This document shows positions 19,817-28,468 of a stretch of 64,000 nt of DNA, piece after piece; the stretch's first letter is position 1; each line of letters begins with the position of its first letter. The stretch lies in contig VGDX01000006.1 in the NCBI GenBank assembly GCA_016869535.1, forward strand, positions 81,142-145,141, written 5' to 3'. The position numbers were made by a program, and so were the translations under genes. The stretch comes from Alphaproteobacteria bacterium. Its GTDB lineage: Bacteria > Pseudomonadota > Alphaproteobacteria > Rhizobiales > Methyloligellaceae. A model generated the notes under the pieces. That model searched no databases. It had not been told where the DNA came from and was given only the letters and a program-made list of their open reading frames with translations.

Positions 19817-20305
19817 ATGAAGGACACCGACCTTGACGCACTAGATCGCGCGATTCTCGCAGCTTTACTTGAGGACGGTCGCCAGTCCCAAGTCGAGCTC
19901 GCCGAGCGCATTCCACTCTCGGCGACCGCCATCGCACGGCGCATACGCGCACTCGAGGAAGAGGGCGTCATTCAAGGCTACCAGGCATGCATCAGCCGGC
20001 AGGCGCTAGGTCTTGGCATGACGGTCATCGTGCATATCAGCCTCACGAGTCAGAACGAGGATTTGCTCGAGGCCTTCGAGAAGGCCGCCGCATCAGCGCC
20101 CTCAGTTGTCTCCTGTCATCTGATGTCCGGCGAGGACGACTACCTCATCATTGTCATGGCGCGCGATCTGGCCGATTTCGAGCGCATCCATAAAGAGCAG
20201 CTCGCGCGGCTTCCTGGCGTCGCGCGACTAAAGTCGAGCTTCGCGCTGAGAGAGGTCACCAACAAACCGCTGCCCGCCTCGTGCTTGTTGCCGTTGCGCA
20301 AATGA
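19817..20305 (+). CDS. Lrp/AsnC-family transcriptional regulator, probably of ald
   Basis: This 162-aa protein has an N-terminal winged helix (LDALDRAILAALLEDGR, SATAIARRIRALEEEGVI). A C-terminal RAM ligand domain follows, with a GEDDYLIIVMARDL signature. The ATG at 19817 is preferred on family length, although in-frame TTG and GTG codons lie at 19796 and 19799 and no strong ribosome-binding site distinguishes them. It is divergent from ald across about 136 bp and is therefore likely to be its alanine-responsive regulator. I see no clear Lrp dyad in the gap. Confidence 0.85.
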   Translation: MKDTDLDALDRAILAALLEDGRQSQVELAERIPLSATAIARRIRALEEEGVIQGYQACISRQALGLGMTVIVHISLTSQNEDLLEAFEKAAASAPSVVSCHLMSGEDDYLIIVMARDLADFERIHKEQLARLPGVARLKSSFALREVTNKPLPASCLLPLRK

Positions 20306-20360
20306 GTACTGTCGCGCTCTCGAACGGATCGTGGCGCACCTCGACCAACCGTCTGCTGGG

Positions 20361-20435
20361 CTAGAACTTGACCATGACGTGGCGAACGACGGTGTAATCT
20401 TCGAGCGCATACATTGGGAGCTCGCTGGCGACAGC
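20361..20435 (-). pseudogene. Remnant of the 3' end of an aldehyde dehydrogenase gene
   Basis: On the minus strand, 24 codons before a TAG read SELPMYALEDYTVVRHVMVKF, close to the usual C-terminal tail of aldehyde dehydrogenases (a tyrosine/alanine-leucine-glutamate/aspartate-tyrosine stretch, then a valine-rich end). An in-frame TAA precedes it at 20436-20438, and nothing upstream resembles the rest of the enzyme because the GntR gene begins to end there. It appears to be what remains after a deletion. Phosphonate clusters often carry an aldehyde dehydrogenase, but the identity of the lost gene is inference. Confidence 0.5.
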
Positions 20436-20448
20436 TTACGCGATTTGA

Positions 20449-21210
20449 TCACCCGTCATCGTCGATGACGATTGAGACACGCGCCGCGGCAAACACGCTC
20501 AAATCATAGTTGACGCACCGGCCACCCGGGAGTGCGTTGACGCTTGCCCAGACAAGAACTGGGGCTGTGCGCGGCTGTCCGAGATCAGCAGCCTCCTGGG
20601 CGGTAGGCCGGCGGGCTGCAAGCCTGGTGACGGACCGCCGATAACCTACGATGCCGTAGCTTGCGAAGGTTTTGGTGATTGAGTCGATGTCGGCGAAACG
20701 TTCGGCGAAATCCGGAAACAGATCCTCGGGAACGAAATGGCGCGCAATAAGGATCGGTATCGCATCACCAAGACGCAGGATCTCGAGCATGACAACCTTG
20801 TCTCCGGACCCAAGCGCGAGATTGGCGGCAACGTCTTCCGTAGCCGTCAGTGTCTGTGAGCGCAGAACGCGAGCAGAGGGTATTTTCCCCGCCGCCTCCA
20901 TATTATCCGTAAAGCGCGAACGTCCGCCCAAGCGGTAAGAGATGGGGCCGGCGGCAACGAAGGTGCCGCGACCGCGTCTGATTTCCAGCAGCCCTTGCCC
21001 GGTAAGGGATTCGATTGCACGCCTCACTGTGTGCCGGTGAATCCCGAGAGTCTCCGCGAGTTGGTGCTCGCCCGGCAATTGTTCTCCAGCCTTCAACGCA
21101 CCGGTTCGGATGGCACGCCGAAGTGTGAGCTCGACCTGTAGCCAAAGGGGCCAGAGGCGCTCTGTTTCCTCAGGCAAGGAAATCGCCGGGGCAACCATTT
21201 GAACCGTCAT
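20449..21210 (-). CDS. GntR/HutC-family regulator, PhnF-like
   Basis: This protein of about 253 aa has a GntR winged helix (LRRAIRTGALKAGEQLPGEHQLAETLG, HRHTVRRAIESL, GQGLLEIRRGRGTFVA) and a UTRA ligand-binding domain. RFTDNMEAAGKIPSARVL and the later LPGGRCVNYDLSVFAAARVSI are typical of the PhnF group. It is divergent from a phosphonoacetate hydrolase, so it probably controls that gene in response to a phosphonate. The start is uncertain: ATGs at 21210 and 21198 are favoured over one at 21264 because the latter would place the coding region over the palindromes at 21241-21263. Confidence 0.82.
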   Translation of the reverse strand: MTVQMVAPAISLPEETERLWPLWLQVELTLRRAIRTGALKAGEQLPGEHQLAETLGIHRHTVRRAIESLTGQGLLEIRRGRGTFVAAGPISYRLGGRSRFTDNMEAAGKIPSARVLRSQTLTATEDVAANLALGSGDKVVMLEILRLGDAIPILIARHFVPEDLFPDFAERFADIDSITKTFASYGIVGYRRSVTRLAARRPTAQEAADLGQPRTAPVLVWASVNALPGGRCVNYDLSVFAAARVSIVIDDDG

Positions 21211-21240
21211 CCCATCGTCATGCAAAGCCGGTACGGTCGC

Positions 21241-21263
21241 GTACATGTACAGACATCTGTGCA
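21241..21263. promoter_or_regulatory. Overlapping palindromes, candidate GntR operator
   Basis: GTACATGTAC (21241-21250) is a perfect palindrome. TGTACAGACATCTGTGCA (21246-21263) is an 18-bp dyad matching at 14 of 18 positions. Both lie in the divergent promoter region just before the hydrolase start at 21280. Their form fits a HutC/GntR operator. Confidence 0.5.
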
Positions 21264-21279
21264 ACAGGATGATGACAAC

Positions 21280-22470
21280 ATGAACAACGCTAAATCAGAT
21301 CACGCCAGCTCCCAGCAAAGAGCTGTCGTCGTCATGTTCGATGGCCTGGGCCTCGACTATTACAGCCAGTCGCCGCTGCCGACGTTGAAATCCTGGGCAA
21401 AAACCGGCCTTTTTGCTGAAGTCCAAGCAGTGCTGCCCACGGTGACCAACGCGAACAATGCCTCGATCTGCTGCGGTGCCTGGCCAAGCGTGCATGGCGT
21501 GATCGGCAACTCCTACTTGGATGAACGAACAGGCGAAGAAGAATATCTCGAGGAAAGCGCATTACTTTGTGCACCAACCCTGTTTGATCGGGCCGCGCGT
21601 GAGGGCGTGCGCTCCGCGCTGCTTACTAGCAAGAAGAAAACGACATCGCTTCTGGGGCAGGGCGCTGAGATTCTTCTCGCCGCGGAGGCGCCAAACGGCG
21701 ATTGGGAAAAGATCCTTGGACCCGCTCCCCAGATTTATTCGCGTGAGATCAACTATTGGCTCTTACGTGCGGCGATCCACATCCTCCGCACGCGGCCTGA
21801 CATTGGCTGCCTTTATGTGCACACCACCGATTATGCCATGCATGAATGGGCGCCGGATGAACCCGAGTCGCAAGAGCATGTCGCTACGCTCGATGGGCTT
21901 CTACGGGAGGCTGCCGAGACCGCGCCCGATGCTGCGTTCCTCGTCAGCGCCGACCATGGCTTGAACTACAAGACTCGCTGCTGGGACCTTGAAAAGGCCT
22001 GCGCTTCGCGCGGCCTGCCGATCCGTATCGCAATCTCCGCCGAGCGCGACAAGTATCTACGCCATCATCGCGGCTTTGGCGGTATGGCCTGGGTCTATAC
22101 GCTGAAATCGGAAGACATGGCCGCCGTCAAATCGCTTCTGCTGTCATTAGATGGAGTAGAATCCGTGCTGACCCGCGCCGAAGCTTCGGAGAAGTTTCAC
22201 CTGATGCCCGAGCGTATCGGCGAACTCGTTGTGGTGGGTGACCGAGACACGGTATTCGGCCATCTGGAAACGGACATGGAAAATCTACCATCGCGATATC
22301 GCAGCCACGGTTCGCGTCACGAGCTTGGCGTGCCACTTATCTTGCACAATGCCAAAGACGCGCCTGGCCATGCTTATTTTCGCAACAATCTCGATCTCGC
22401 CCGTTGGCTTTATCCGCTGGCGGATAGCGGTGTCGGGAAGGTCAAAATTCACGACGAGGTGCCTGTTTAA
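21280..22470 (+). CDS. phnA: Phosphonoacetate hydrolase-like enzyme, alkaline phosphatase superfamily
   Basis: This 396-aa protein keeps the full two-metal site pattern of phosphonoacetate hydrolase: D21 in VMFDGLG, nucleophilic T56 in TVTNANN, D184 and H188 in TTDYAMHEW, D225 and H226 in SADHGLN, and H347 in SHGSRHE. The spacing (D-x3-H, then DH) matches the characterised rhizobial enzyme as I know it. That enzyme cleaves phosphonoacetate to acetate and phosphate. The ATG at 21280 has AGGA upstream; an in-frame ATG at 21199 would overlap the regulator. No other phosphonate genes remain here. Nucleotide pyrophosphatase activity is a less likely alternative. Confidence 0.82.
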   Translation: MNNAKSDHASSQQRAVVVMFDGLGLDYYSQSPLPTLKSWAKTGLFAEVQAVLPTVTNANNASICCGAWPSVHGVIGNSYLDERTGEEEYLEESALLCAPTLFDRAAREGVRSALLTSKKKTTSLLGQGAEILLAAEAPNGDWEKILGPAPQIYSREINYWLLRAAIHILRTRPDIGCLYVHTTDYAMHEWAPDEPESQEHVATLDGLLREAAETAPDAAFLVSADHGLNYKTRCWDLEKACASRGLPIRIAISAERDKYLRHHRGFGGMAWVYTLKSEDMAAVKSLLLSLDGVESVLTRAEASEKFHLMPERIGELVVVGDRDTVFGHLETDMENLPSRYRSHGSRHELGVPLILHNAKDAPGHAYFRNNLDLARWLYPLADSGVGKVKIHDEVPV

Positions 22471-22715
22471 CCAAAAGCAGCAGCTAAGCCGCGCGATAAC
22501 TTAGAACATCTTAATTCTGGGTGCCTAAACACTGGCATACGGAACATATGACTGTGCCGAATATTCGAGTTTATCAGTAACTGTGTCGCTACTTATTTAG
22601 AAGTCTCGTCTCCCGTCATCAAACTGCAATCACACAAAGCTAGGTTTTAAGGGCGCGATCGGCGGGGGATTTCGCACGATTTCTTCCAAACAGATTGGTG
22701 ACGGAGGCTTACCCG

Positions 22716-23410
22716 ATGAAACATCTGATCTTCCGCGATGTGGCGGCATCCGCTGCGACCTTGATACTTTGCACTGCGCTTCAGCTGCAGCTGCCGGTGC
22801 TGGCGCAGTCTGACGAACTGCGTGTCGGCGGTTCGACCACGCTCGTGCCGAGTGTCGTCAACGCCGCAAGCACCTTCATGGAGACATATGAAACCTGGGA
22901 TCAGGCAGGGACCAGTCTGCCGGCACAACAGACCATCATCTATGTGACAGGCGGTGGTTCAGGGTTCGGCGTGAAGTCGGCCACCAACGGTATCGTCGAT
23001 ATCGGCATGGTGTCGCGCGACCTCAAAGACAAGGAGAAGGACGCGCTTGGGAAATATGAGGCGGTGCTGGTCGGCAAGGACGCCGTGGCGATCGCAACGA
23101 AAACGAACAATCCGCTGGCCAAGCTGCGCAAGGACCTGAGCACCGATGAGGTGCGCAAGCTGTTCAGCGGCACTTACAAAACCTACAAGGACTTCGATCC
23201 GTCTCTTCCCGATCAGGAGATCGTGCTCCTGGTGCGTGACGCGAGCGCCGGCTCAGCCGAGATATTTCAGGATAAGATCATGGGTGAGACGCAGGTTTCA
23301 CCCGGTGCCTTGCAGATGCCAAGCCAGGGCGCGCTGGTGAAGAAACTCGAGTCTAATCCCAACGCACTGGTCTACATGTCCTCTGGTCTGGCCAACGACA
23401 ACGCGAACAT
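22716..23410 (+). pseudogene. Phosphate-binding protein (PstS-like) gene, 3' truncated
   Basis: The reading frame begins with a GGAGG ribosome-binding site, an ATG and a signal peptide. It then runs through a normal PstS-like periplasmic binding domain (LRVGGSTTLVP, VTGGGSGFGVKSATNG, VDIGMVSRDL, LVRDASAGSAEIF) until about residue 232. After NALVYMSSGLANDNANI the frame continues only as non-homologous sequence, to a stop at 23714. That tail overlaps a CHAD-domain frame in another phase. The gene has therefore lost its C-terminal quarter in a fusion with the next relic. A shortened exported protein could still be made. Confidence 0.7.
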
Positions 23411-24079
23411 TCACAGCTCGAGTGGATCACCAAGGAGCTGGGACCGGCGGGCGATCTCGACGTTTTTGCCGTGGAAGTGCTTAAGCCGTTGCAAGCAGCA
23501 CATCCTCAGGATGACGACATGGCGGAACTCCACCGCAGTTACGGCGAACGTCGCGCCGCGGCCTATAGCCAGGCTGCGGGTTCTATCCGGTCGGATCGGT
23601 TTCGTATGGCCTTGCTCGATATTGCCGAGTGGGTCGAGATCGGACCCTGGACACGCCTGGATGACCCCGACCGCGTGGCGAAACGCAACCGTCCCGCCGC
23701 AGAACATGCGATGAAAGAACTACGCCGTCTGCGCAAGCGCATCAGGGGCTGGGGCGCTGATATGGATGAGCTCAGCGTGAGCCAACTGCACAGGTTGCGC
23801 ATCCGCACCAAGCGGCTCCGTTACGGGACGGAATTTTTCTCGGCCACCTTTCCCGGCAAGAAAGCGGCAAAACGCCGCGAGAAATCACTTGAAGCGCTCA
23901 AAGACCTACAAGATGCGTTGGGCAACCTCAACGATCTCGCAATGCGGCATACCCTGACCGCCGGGGAAAGCACAGGACACGAGCTTGTCGGTTACGAGGC
24001 GTATGTCGATAAATTGCTGGGTGCCGCCAAGGACGCCTATAAGCGGTTCGTGCGTGCCAAGGCCTTCTGGAAGGCGTAG
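23411..24079 (+). pseudogene. CHAD-domain protein gene, 5' truncated
   Basis: From about 23411 the frame reads QLEWITKELGPAGDLDVFAVEVLKPL and then a CHAD core (LHRLRIRTKRLRYGTEFF, KKAAKRREKSLEALKDLQDALG), ending at 24079. CHAD proteins bind polyphosphate through conserved basic helices, and these are visible. The first CHAD repeat and any CYTH domain are missing, and no start codon precedes the homology. It abuts the truncated pstS-like gene in a different frame. An internal ATG at 23519 with AGGA upstream could still give a 186-aa product. Confidence 0.7.
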
Positions 24080-24081
24080 CG

Positions 24082-24444
24082 CTATTTGTTGGCCGTCCGT
24101 GGCGTGTGTGTCTTCACGTCACCGCGCATCCGCCGCGTTTGGTCTTCGAGCTGCCGCGCTGCCGCGGCGAAGGCGTCGCGGATGGCGACATAGACGTCCT
24201 CATGGGCTTGGTCGATAGGACCGGCGCGGTCGACGATAATATCCTTACCCGGCACGCTGATATCGAGACGCACGGTATAGAGCTTGCCCTTGTGCTGGTG
24301 GCGATGCGGCGCCTCGACCACAACGCTACAGCCGACAATACGGTCGTGGAAACGCTTAAGTTTCGCCGCCTTCTTGCGAATGCGATCCTCGACGGCGGGG
24401 GAGGGGTCCATGTTCCGGAAGCTGATCTGCAAGGGGATCTGCAT
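24082..24444 (-). CDS. hpf: Ribosome hibernation factor, short HPF/RaiA family
   Basis: This 120-aa protein has the HPF/RaiA fold signature (MQIPLQISFRNMDPSPAVEDRIRKK with a following KAAKLKRFHDRI, then a basic patch before VRLDISVPG). It would bind 70S ribosomes in stationary phase or low oxygen. The ATG at 24444 is chosen because it starts the conserved strand; an earlier codon adds 13 unrelated residues. It is divergent from a cytochrome c gene, with a FixK-type box between them. Confidence 0.85.
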   Translation of the reverse strand: MQIPLQISFRNMDPSPAVEDRIRKKAAKLKRFHDRIVGCSVVVEAPHRHQHKGKLYTVRLDISVPGKDIIVDRAGPIDQAHEDVYVAIRDAFAAAARQLEDQTRRMRGDVKTHTPRTANK

Positions 24445-24518
24445 GCTCTCTTTATCTCCTCTGCTCGTCGTTCCGTCCAGCAATTCCCTGTAAAATGCCT
24501 GAAAGACCGAAAGGTTCT

Positions 24519-24532
24519 TTGAGTTGGGTCAA
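24519..24532. promoter_or_regulatory. FixK/FNR-type box
   Basis: TTGAGTTGGGTCAA matches the FNR/FixK half-site pattern TTGA-N6-TCAA. It is centred about 60 bp before the cytochrome c start at 24586 and 81 bp before the divergent hpf start. FixK is encoded at 29190 in this window, so control by that protein is the natural inference. Confidence 0.65.
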
Positions 24533-24585
24533 GGCTGCCTCCTTCGCCTTGGCCTCTATTACCAGCAGGCAATAAGGAGCCGACG

Positions 24586-24912
24586 ATGCGCGTTCTGATA
24601 CTGTTGATCCCGTTCTTGTTTTCAATCAATCAAGCCAAGGCCGAGCGCGTGGGCGATCCCCAGGCGGGTTACACCTACGCCAAGGAGGTCTGCGCGCAAT
24701 GCCACGGCATATCCGCCGAGGCCTCGCCGCTGCCTCAGGCGACAAGATTCCGGGAGATTGCCGACCGGCCGGGCGTAACCGGCACGGCGCTCGCCGTGTG
24801 GCTCCAGACCACGCATCCCACCATGCCGAATATCATCGTAGATAAAGAGGACATGTGGAACGTCATCGCCTACATACTCGATCTGAAGGACCGCGATCGG
24901 GACAAAGATTAG
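24586..24912 (+). CDS. Small periplasmic cytochrome c
   Basis: This 108-aa exported monohaem cytochrome has a signal peptide ending near NQAKA, haem attachment C36-x-x-C39-H40 (VCAQCHG) and a likely axial methionine M80 in THPTMPNI. It shares the style of the second small cytochrome at 29870 (same HPTMP/HPMPEI ligand region), so the two are probably related. A FixK-type box lies upstream and a universal stress protein gene follows 19 bp after, suggesting a low-oxygen operon. The electron partner is unknown. Confidence 0.87.
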   Translation: MRVLILLIPFLFSINQAKAERVGDPQAGYTYAKEVCAQCHGISAEASPLPQATRFREIADRPGVTGTALAVWLQTTHPTMPNIIVDKEDMWNVIAYILDLKDRDRDKD

Positions 24913-24931
24913 TATTGGGATGGTGCAAGCC

Positions 24932-25756
24932 ATGAAGCTGGTCAGAATCCTGCTTCCTATCAGCCAGCACGGCACGACGACGGCTTGCACCAATGCCGCC
25001 TTCGATCTAGCCGCGCGTTTCGGCATGACGGTACAAGCCTTTCTGCCGTGTCCGGCGCCTGAGCAGCGCGTGCCTTATTCGACCGAGCTGAGCCCGTTCT
25101 ATTTCGATGAGCTGATCGATGTCGGCAAGAAGCAGATCGCGCTCGAGAAGCGGCACGGCAAGCAATGGCTGCAGAAGACCGCAAAGGCTTTCCCGAAGGT
25201 GAAGACCGAGCTCGTCGCCGCGGAAGGGCTCATCGCGCCTTCTGTGGCGTCGCAGGCGAAGCTTGCCGACTTCACCGTGTTGCCGGGCATGGGCGAGGAA
25301 GAAGATGTGTTCTGGGCCGTCGTGCGCGATGCGGCTCTTTTTCAGTCGGGACGACCGGTTCTGGTCGTGCCGGAGAGGGCTAAGACTCCGGTCGGTGAAA
25401 CGGTCGTGGTGGCGTGGAAAGACAGCAGCGAGGCGGTGCGCGCGGTGAGGGCTGCCGAGCCGTTCCTCATCAAGGCCAAGCACATCCGCCTGGTCAGTGT
25501 CACGGAGAACAGCAAGGATGAGACCGCCGCGGGGATGGCCGACTATCTTACCCGCGCCGGACTTCGCATCGAGCTTGTCAGGCTTGCATCGAAAGGACGT
25601 GACGTGGGCGAGGTGCTGCTCAAGTCCGCTGCCGGCAAGGGCAGTTTGCTGGTCATGGGTGCTTATGGGCGCTGGCGCTGGCAGGAATGGGTATTCGGCG
25701 GCGCGACCCAATACGTGCTGCGCCATACGGCGATACCGGTACTGATGACGCATTAG
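24932..25756 (+). CDS. Universal stress protein, tandem UspA domains
   Basis: This 274-aa protein has two UspA-like halves. The second carries VVVAWKDSSEAVRAV and the nucleotide-loop style LLVMGAYGRWRWQEWVFGGATQYVLRHT, close to the G-x2-G-x9-G(S/T) signature. The first half (LVRILLPISQHGTT) is more degenerate. It sits downstream of the FixK-type box and cytochrome c gene, and such proteins are common in the low-oxygen regulons of rhizobia. An ATG at 24920 is an alternative start. Confidence 0.85.
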   Translation: MKLVRILLPISQHGTTTACTNAAFDLAARFGMTVQAFLPCPAPEQRVPYSTELSPFYFDELIDVGKKQIALEKRHGKQWLQKTAKAFPKVKTELVAAEGLIAPSVASQAKLADFTVLPGMGEEEDVFWAVVRDAALFQSGRPVLVVPERAKTPVGETVVVAWKDSSEAVRAVRAAEPFLIKAKHIRLVSVTENSKDETAAGMADYLTRAGLRIELVRLASKGRDVGEVLLKSAAGKGSLLVMGAYGRWRWQEWVFGGATQYVLRHTAIPVLMTH

Positions 25757-25783
25757 GGACGGGCTTGCGCCGCCCCGTGGATT

Positions 25784-26032
25784 CTAGCGTCGCAATAGAA
25801 TGCCGAGGAGAAAGCCGACCCCAACCGCCATGCCAAGGGTCTTAACCGGCTCGCGCCTCACGGCGTCTTCCAGAGCGACCAGGGCATCATTGGCCGTGTC
25901 TTGCACGCGCTCGGCCTGATGACTGCCGGCGCGCTTGAGCGAATTGGTGAGATTCTCGACGTCCCGGCGAATTTTCTCGATATCTTCGCCAAGGGCTTGA
26001 TGGCTCGGCATTTCGGCATCTTGCGGGGCCAT
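25784..26032 (-). CDS. DUF883 (ElaB/YqjD-like) membrane-anchored protein
   Basis: This 82-aa protein has an N-terminal helical, charged region (EDIEKIRRDVENLTNSLKR) and a single C-terminal membrane anchor (TLGMAVGVGFLLGILLRR). That is the ElaB/YqjD layout; in E. coli those proteins tether ribosomes to the inner membrane in stationary phase. It is divergent from the CBS-BON gene and shares the FixK-type box at 26094 with it. Confidence 0.82.
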   Translation of the reverse strand: MAPQDAEMPSHQALGEDIEKIRRDVENLTNSLKRAGSHQAERVQDTANDALVALEDAVRREPVKTLGMAVGVGFLLGILLRR

Positions 26033-26093
26033 ATTTTTCCTCCATTTGCGTTTCTGGGCTGGTCTAAGCTAATCCCTAGAGGATGGGCAAGTG

Positions 26094-26107
26094 TTGAGAC
26101 GGATCAA
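26094..26107. promoter_or_regulatory. FixK/FNR-type box
   Basis: TTGAGACGGATCAA fits TTGA-N6-TCAA. It is centred about 63 bp before the CBS-BON start (26164) and 69 bp before the divergent DUF883 start (26032). The nearly identical half-sites and spacing to the box at 24519 suggest one regulator. Confidence 0.68.
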
Positions 26108-26163
26108 GGTGTCTCCCTTGGAGCCATCTGATAAGTCTACTGTAAAAGGGGAGGAGCCAGGAA

Positions 26164-26883
26164 ATGAAAGCGGCCGATATCATGACCACAAAGGTGGTCA
26201 CCGTCGCCGCGGATGCGACCGCCCAGGAGGCCGCGGCGCTGATGCTTCGCCATCATATCAGCGCATTACCCGTGGTCGATCAGGCGGGCAAGCTCATCGG
26301 CATCGTCAGCGAAGGCGACCTGATGCGCCGCGGGGAGCTTGGCACCGAACGCGAGCGATCCTGGTGGCTCAACCTCCTAACGTCAAATCGGTCACTCGCT
26401 GCCGATTATGCCAAGGCGCATGGCCGCAAGGTTTCCGAAGTGATGAGTCGCAAGCTGATCACCGCGAAACCGGACACGCCGATAAACGATATCGCGCTTC
26501 TTCTCGAGCAGCATGCGATCAAGCGCGTGCCGATCATTGATCAGGGCAAACTTGTGGGCATCGTTGCCCGCGCCAATCTGGTACAGGCTCTCGCCGGACT
26601 GCAAATCAAGACGGCAGAAGCGCGGGGCGGCAAGGATACCGAGATCAGAAAAGAGGTCCTGGAGCGGCTGAGCGGTGCACCGTGGCGTCCCTGGCTACTG
26701 AACGTCACCGTGCATGACGGCGTGGCCGAGCTCTGGGGCATCGCCAATTCAGGCGACGAAAAGACCGCGGCAGGCGTCGCGGTGGAGAACGTGCCCGGCG
26801 TCGTCAAAGTGAATAACCATATCATCGTGCGGCCGCATAACTGGGCCGAGGCGAAGCCGTATTTCGCCGAGGACGCCGAGTAG
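26164..26883 (+). CDS. CBS-pair and BON domain protein
   Basis: This 239-aa protein has two CBS motifs (residues about 1-60 and 85-145; MKAADIMTTKVVTV, ALPVVDQAGKLIGIVS, RVPIIDQGKLVGIV). A BON domain follows (LLNVTVHDGVAELWG, AVENVPGVVKVNNHI). CBS pairs bind adenine nucleotides and BON domains often bind lipids or membranes, so an energy-sensing membrane function is possible but unproven. The FixK-type box upstream places it with the low-oxygen stress genes. Confidence 0.86.
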   Translation: MKAADIMTTKVVTVAADATAQEAAALMLRHHISALPVVDQAGKLIGIVSEGDLMRRGELGTERERSWWLNLLTSNRSLAADYAKAHGRKVSEVMSRKLITAKPDTPINDIALLLEQHAIKRVPIIDQGKLVGIVARANLVQALAGLQIKTAEARGGKDTEIRKEVLERLSGAPWRPWLLNVTVHDGVAELWGIANSGDEKTAAGVAVENVPGVVKVNNHIIVRPHNWAEAKPYFAEDAE

Positions 26884-26938
26884 AGGTGAGCCGGCGTTTC
26901 GCCTGTTCCTCTCGCGGCGGTAAGAGCTAGAATTCGGA

Positions 26939-28468
26939 ATGCACGGCCCGCTACCAGCAGGCTCAAGCGAGGGGCGCTTGGCGCGCCAGTGGAACGCGCT
27001 TCGCGATCCAGAGACATCGCTCACTCATTATATGGCGGCGCTTGGCGCCGTCCTGCTTCTGCTCCTGCTCGCCTGGTCTCTCCATCCTTGGCTCACAGAT
27101 CGTGGTGCTTTCGTCATCTTCCTACCGGCCGTATTGATTGCGGCAGGCTTCGGCGGTATCGGACCCGGCCTTCTCGCCACGGCGCTTGGCGTCGCCATCG
27201 GACTTCTGCTCGCGGGGGCCGGGTCGCTCACTGATCCGGAGATCCTCGAGGCCGGTCTCTTTGCGCTGGTGGGCGTGGGAATTTCCTGGTTCGGGGAGCA
27301 GCTCCGCAAAGCACGCCTTCGCAGCCACAAAAGCGCGCGGGATCTCCTGGCACGCGAGGCGCATCTTCGCTCGATCCTCGATGCCGTTCCCGACGCCACC
27401 GTGGTCATCGACGAGCAAGGCATCGTCCAGTCCTTCAGCGCCGCGGCGGAAAGGCTCTTCGGCTATGGTCAGCCTGAAGTCCTGGGACGGAATGTCAGCA
27501 TGCTGATGCCGCCACCCTATCGCGACGAGCATGATCGCTATATCGCGCGCTATCTTGCCACCGGCGAGAAACGCATCATCGGCATCGACCGGGTGGTCAC
27601 CGGCGAGCGCAAGGATGGCTCGACCTTTCCCATGAAGCTCGAAGTGGGCGAGATGCAGTCGGGCGACCGACGCTATTTCACCGGCTTCATTCGCGATTTG
27701 ACCGAGCGGCAGGAGACCGAGCATCAGCTGCATGAGCTTCAGACGGAACTGGCCCGTCTTTCGAGGCTCACTGCGCTCGGAGAGATGGCATCGACCTTGG
27801 CGCACGAAATCAATCAGCCGCTCTCGGCCATCACCAACTATCTCCAGGGCTGTACCCGGCTGCTCGAACCGGTGGATCACCCAAACGTGCCTAAAATTCG
27901 CGAAGCGCTCGGCGAAACCACCAAGCAGACCTTGCGTGCCGGCCATATCATCCGTCAGCTGCGTGAGTTTGTATCGCGGGGCGAGACCGAGAAGCGACCC
28001 GAGAACATCAACAAGCTGATCGAGGAGGCGAGCGCGCTAGCGCTGGTCGGCGCCAAGGAGGCGGGGGTCAAGACCCTGTTCCGCTTCGACACGGAGATAT
28101 TGCCGGTGCTGGCGGAGAAGGTGCAGATTCAGCAGGTTTTGCTCAATCTCATGCGCAACGCTATTGAGGCCATGCAGGATAGCGAGCGCAAGGAGCTGGT
28201 CGTTGCCACGACCGCCAAGCACAAGGATGTCGTCGAGGTCAGCGTCTCCGACACCGGCAGCGGCCTGTCGGCTGAGATCGCCGACCGGCTGTTCCAGCCC
28301 TTCGTCACCACCAAACCCGCAGGCATGGGCGTCGGGCTATCGATCTCCAAGCGCATCGTCGAGGCGCATGGCGGCAAGATGTGGGCCGAGCCAAACCCCG
28401 AACGTGGCACGGTGTTCCGCTTCACTTTGATGTCAGCTCAAGACATGGGCTATGACCATGACGGATAG
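26939..28468 (+). CDS. fixL: Oxygen-sensing histidine kinase FixL
   Basis: This 509-aa kinase has an N-terminal membrane region with about three helices (residues 33-120), a PAS domain at about 140-255 and a HisKA/HATPase core. The PAS domain keeps the haem-FixL features: proximal-ligand candidate H198 in [10 protein letters not shown] and the oxygen-contacting arginine position R218 in IIGIDRVV. The phosphoacceptor is H289 in LAHEINQPL. It should autophosphorylate when oxygen leaves the haem and pass phosphate to FixJ, whose gene overlaps its end by 17 bp. The start is the first ATG with coding character. Confidence 0.9.
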   Translation: MHGPLPAGSSEGRLARQWNALRDPETSLTHYMAALGAVLLLLLLAWSLHPWLTDRGAFVIFLPAVLIAAGFGGIGPGLLATALGVAIGLLLAGAGSLTDPEILEAGLFALVGVGISWFGEQLRKARLRSHKSARDLLAREAHLRSILDAVPDATVVIDEQGIVQSFSAAAERLFGYGQPEVLGRNVSMLMPPPYRDEHDRYIARYLATGEKRIIGIDRVVTGERKDGSTFPMKLEVGEMQSGDRRYFTGFIRDLTERQETEHQLHELQTELARLSRLTALGEMASTLAHEINQPLSAITNYLQGCTRLLEPVDHPNVPKIREALGETTKQTLRAGHIIRQLREFVSRGETEKRPENINKLIEEASALALVGAKEAGVKTLFRFDTEILPVLAEKVQIQQVLLNLMRNAIEAMQDSERKELVVATTAKHKDVVEVSVSDTGSGLSAEIADRLFQPFVTTKPAGMGVGLSISKRIVEAHGGKMWAEPNPERGTVFRFTLMSAQDMGYDHDG

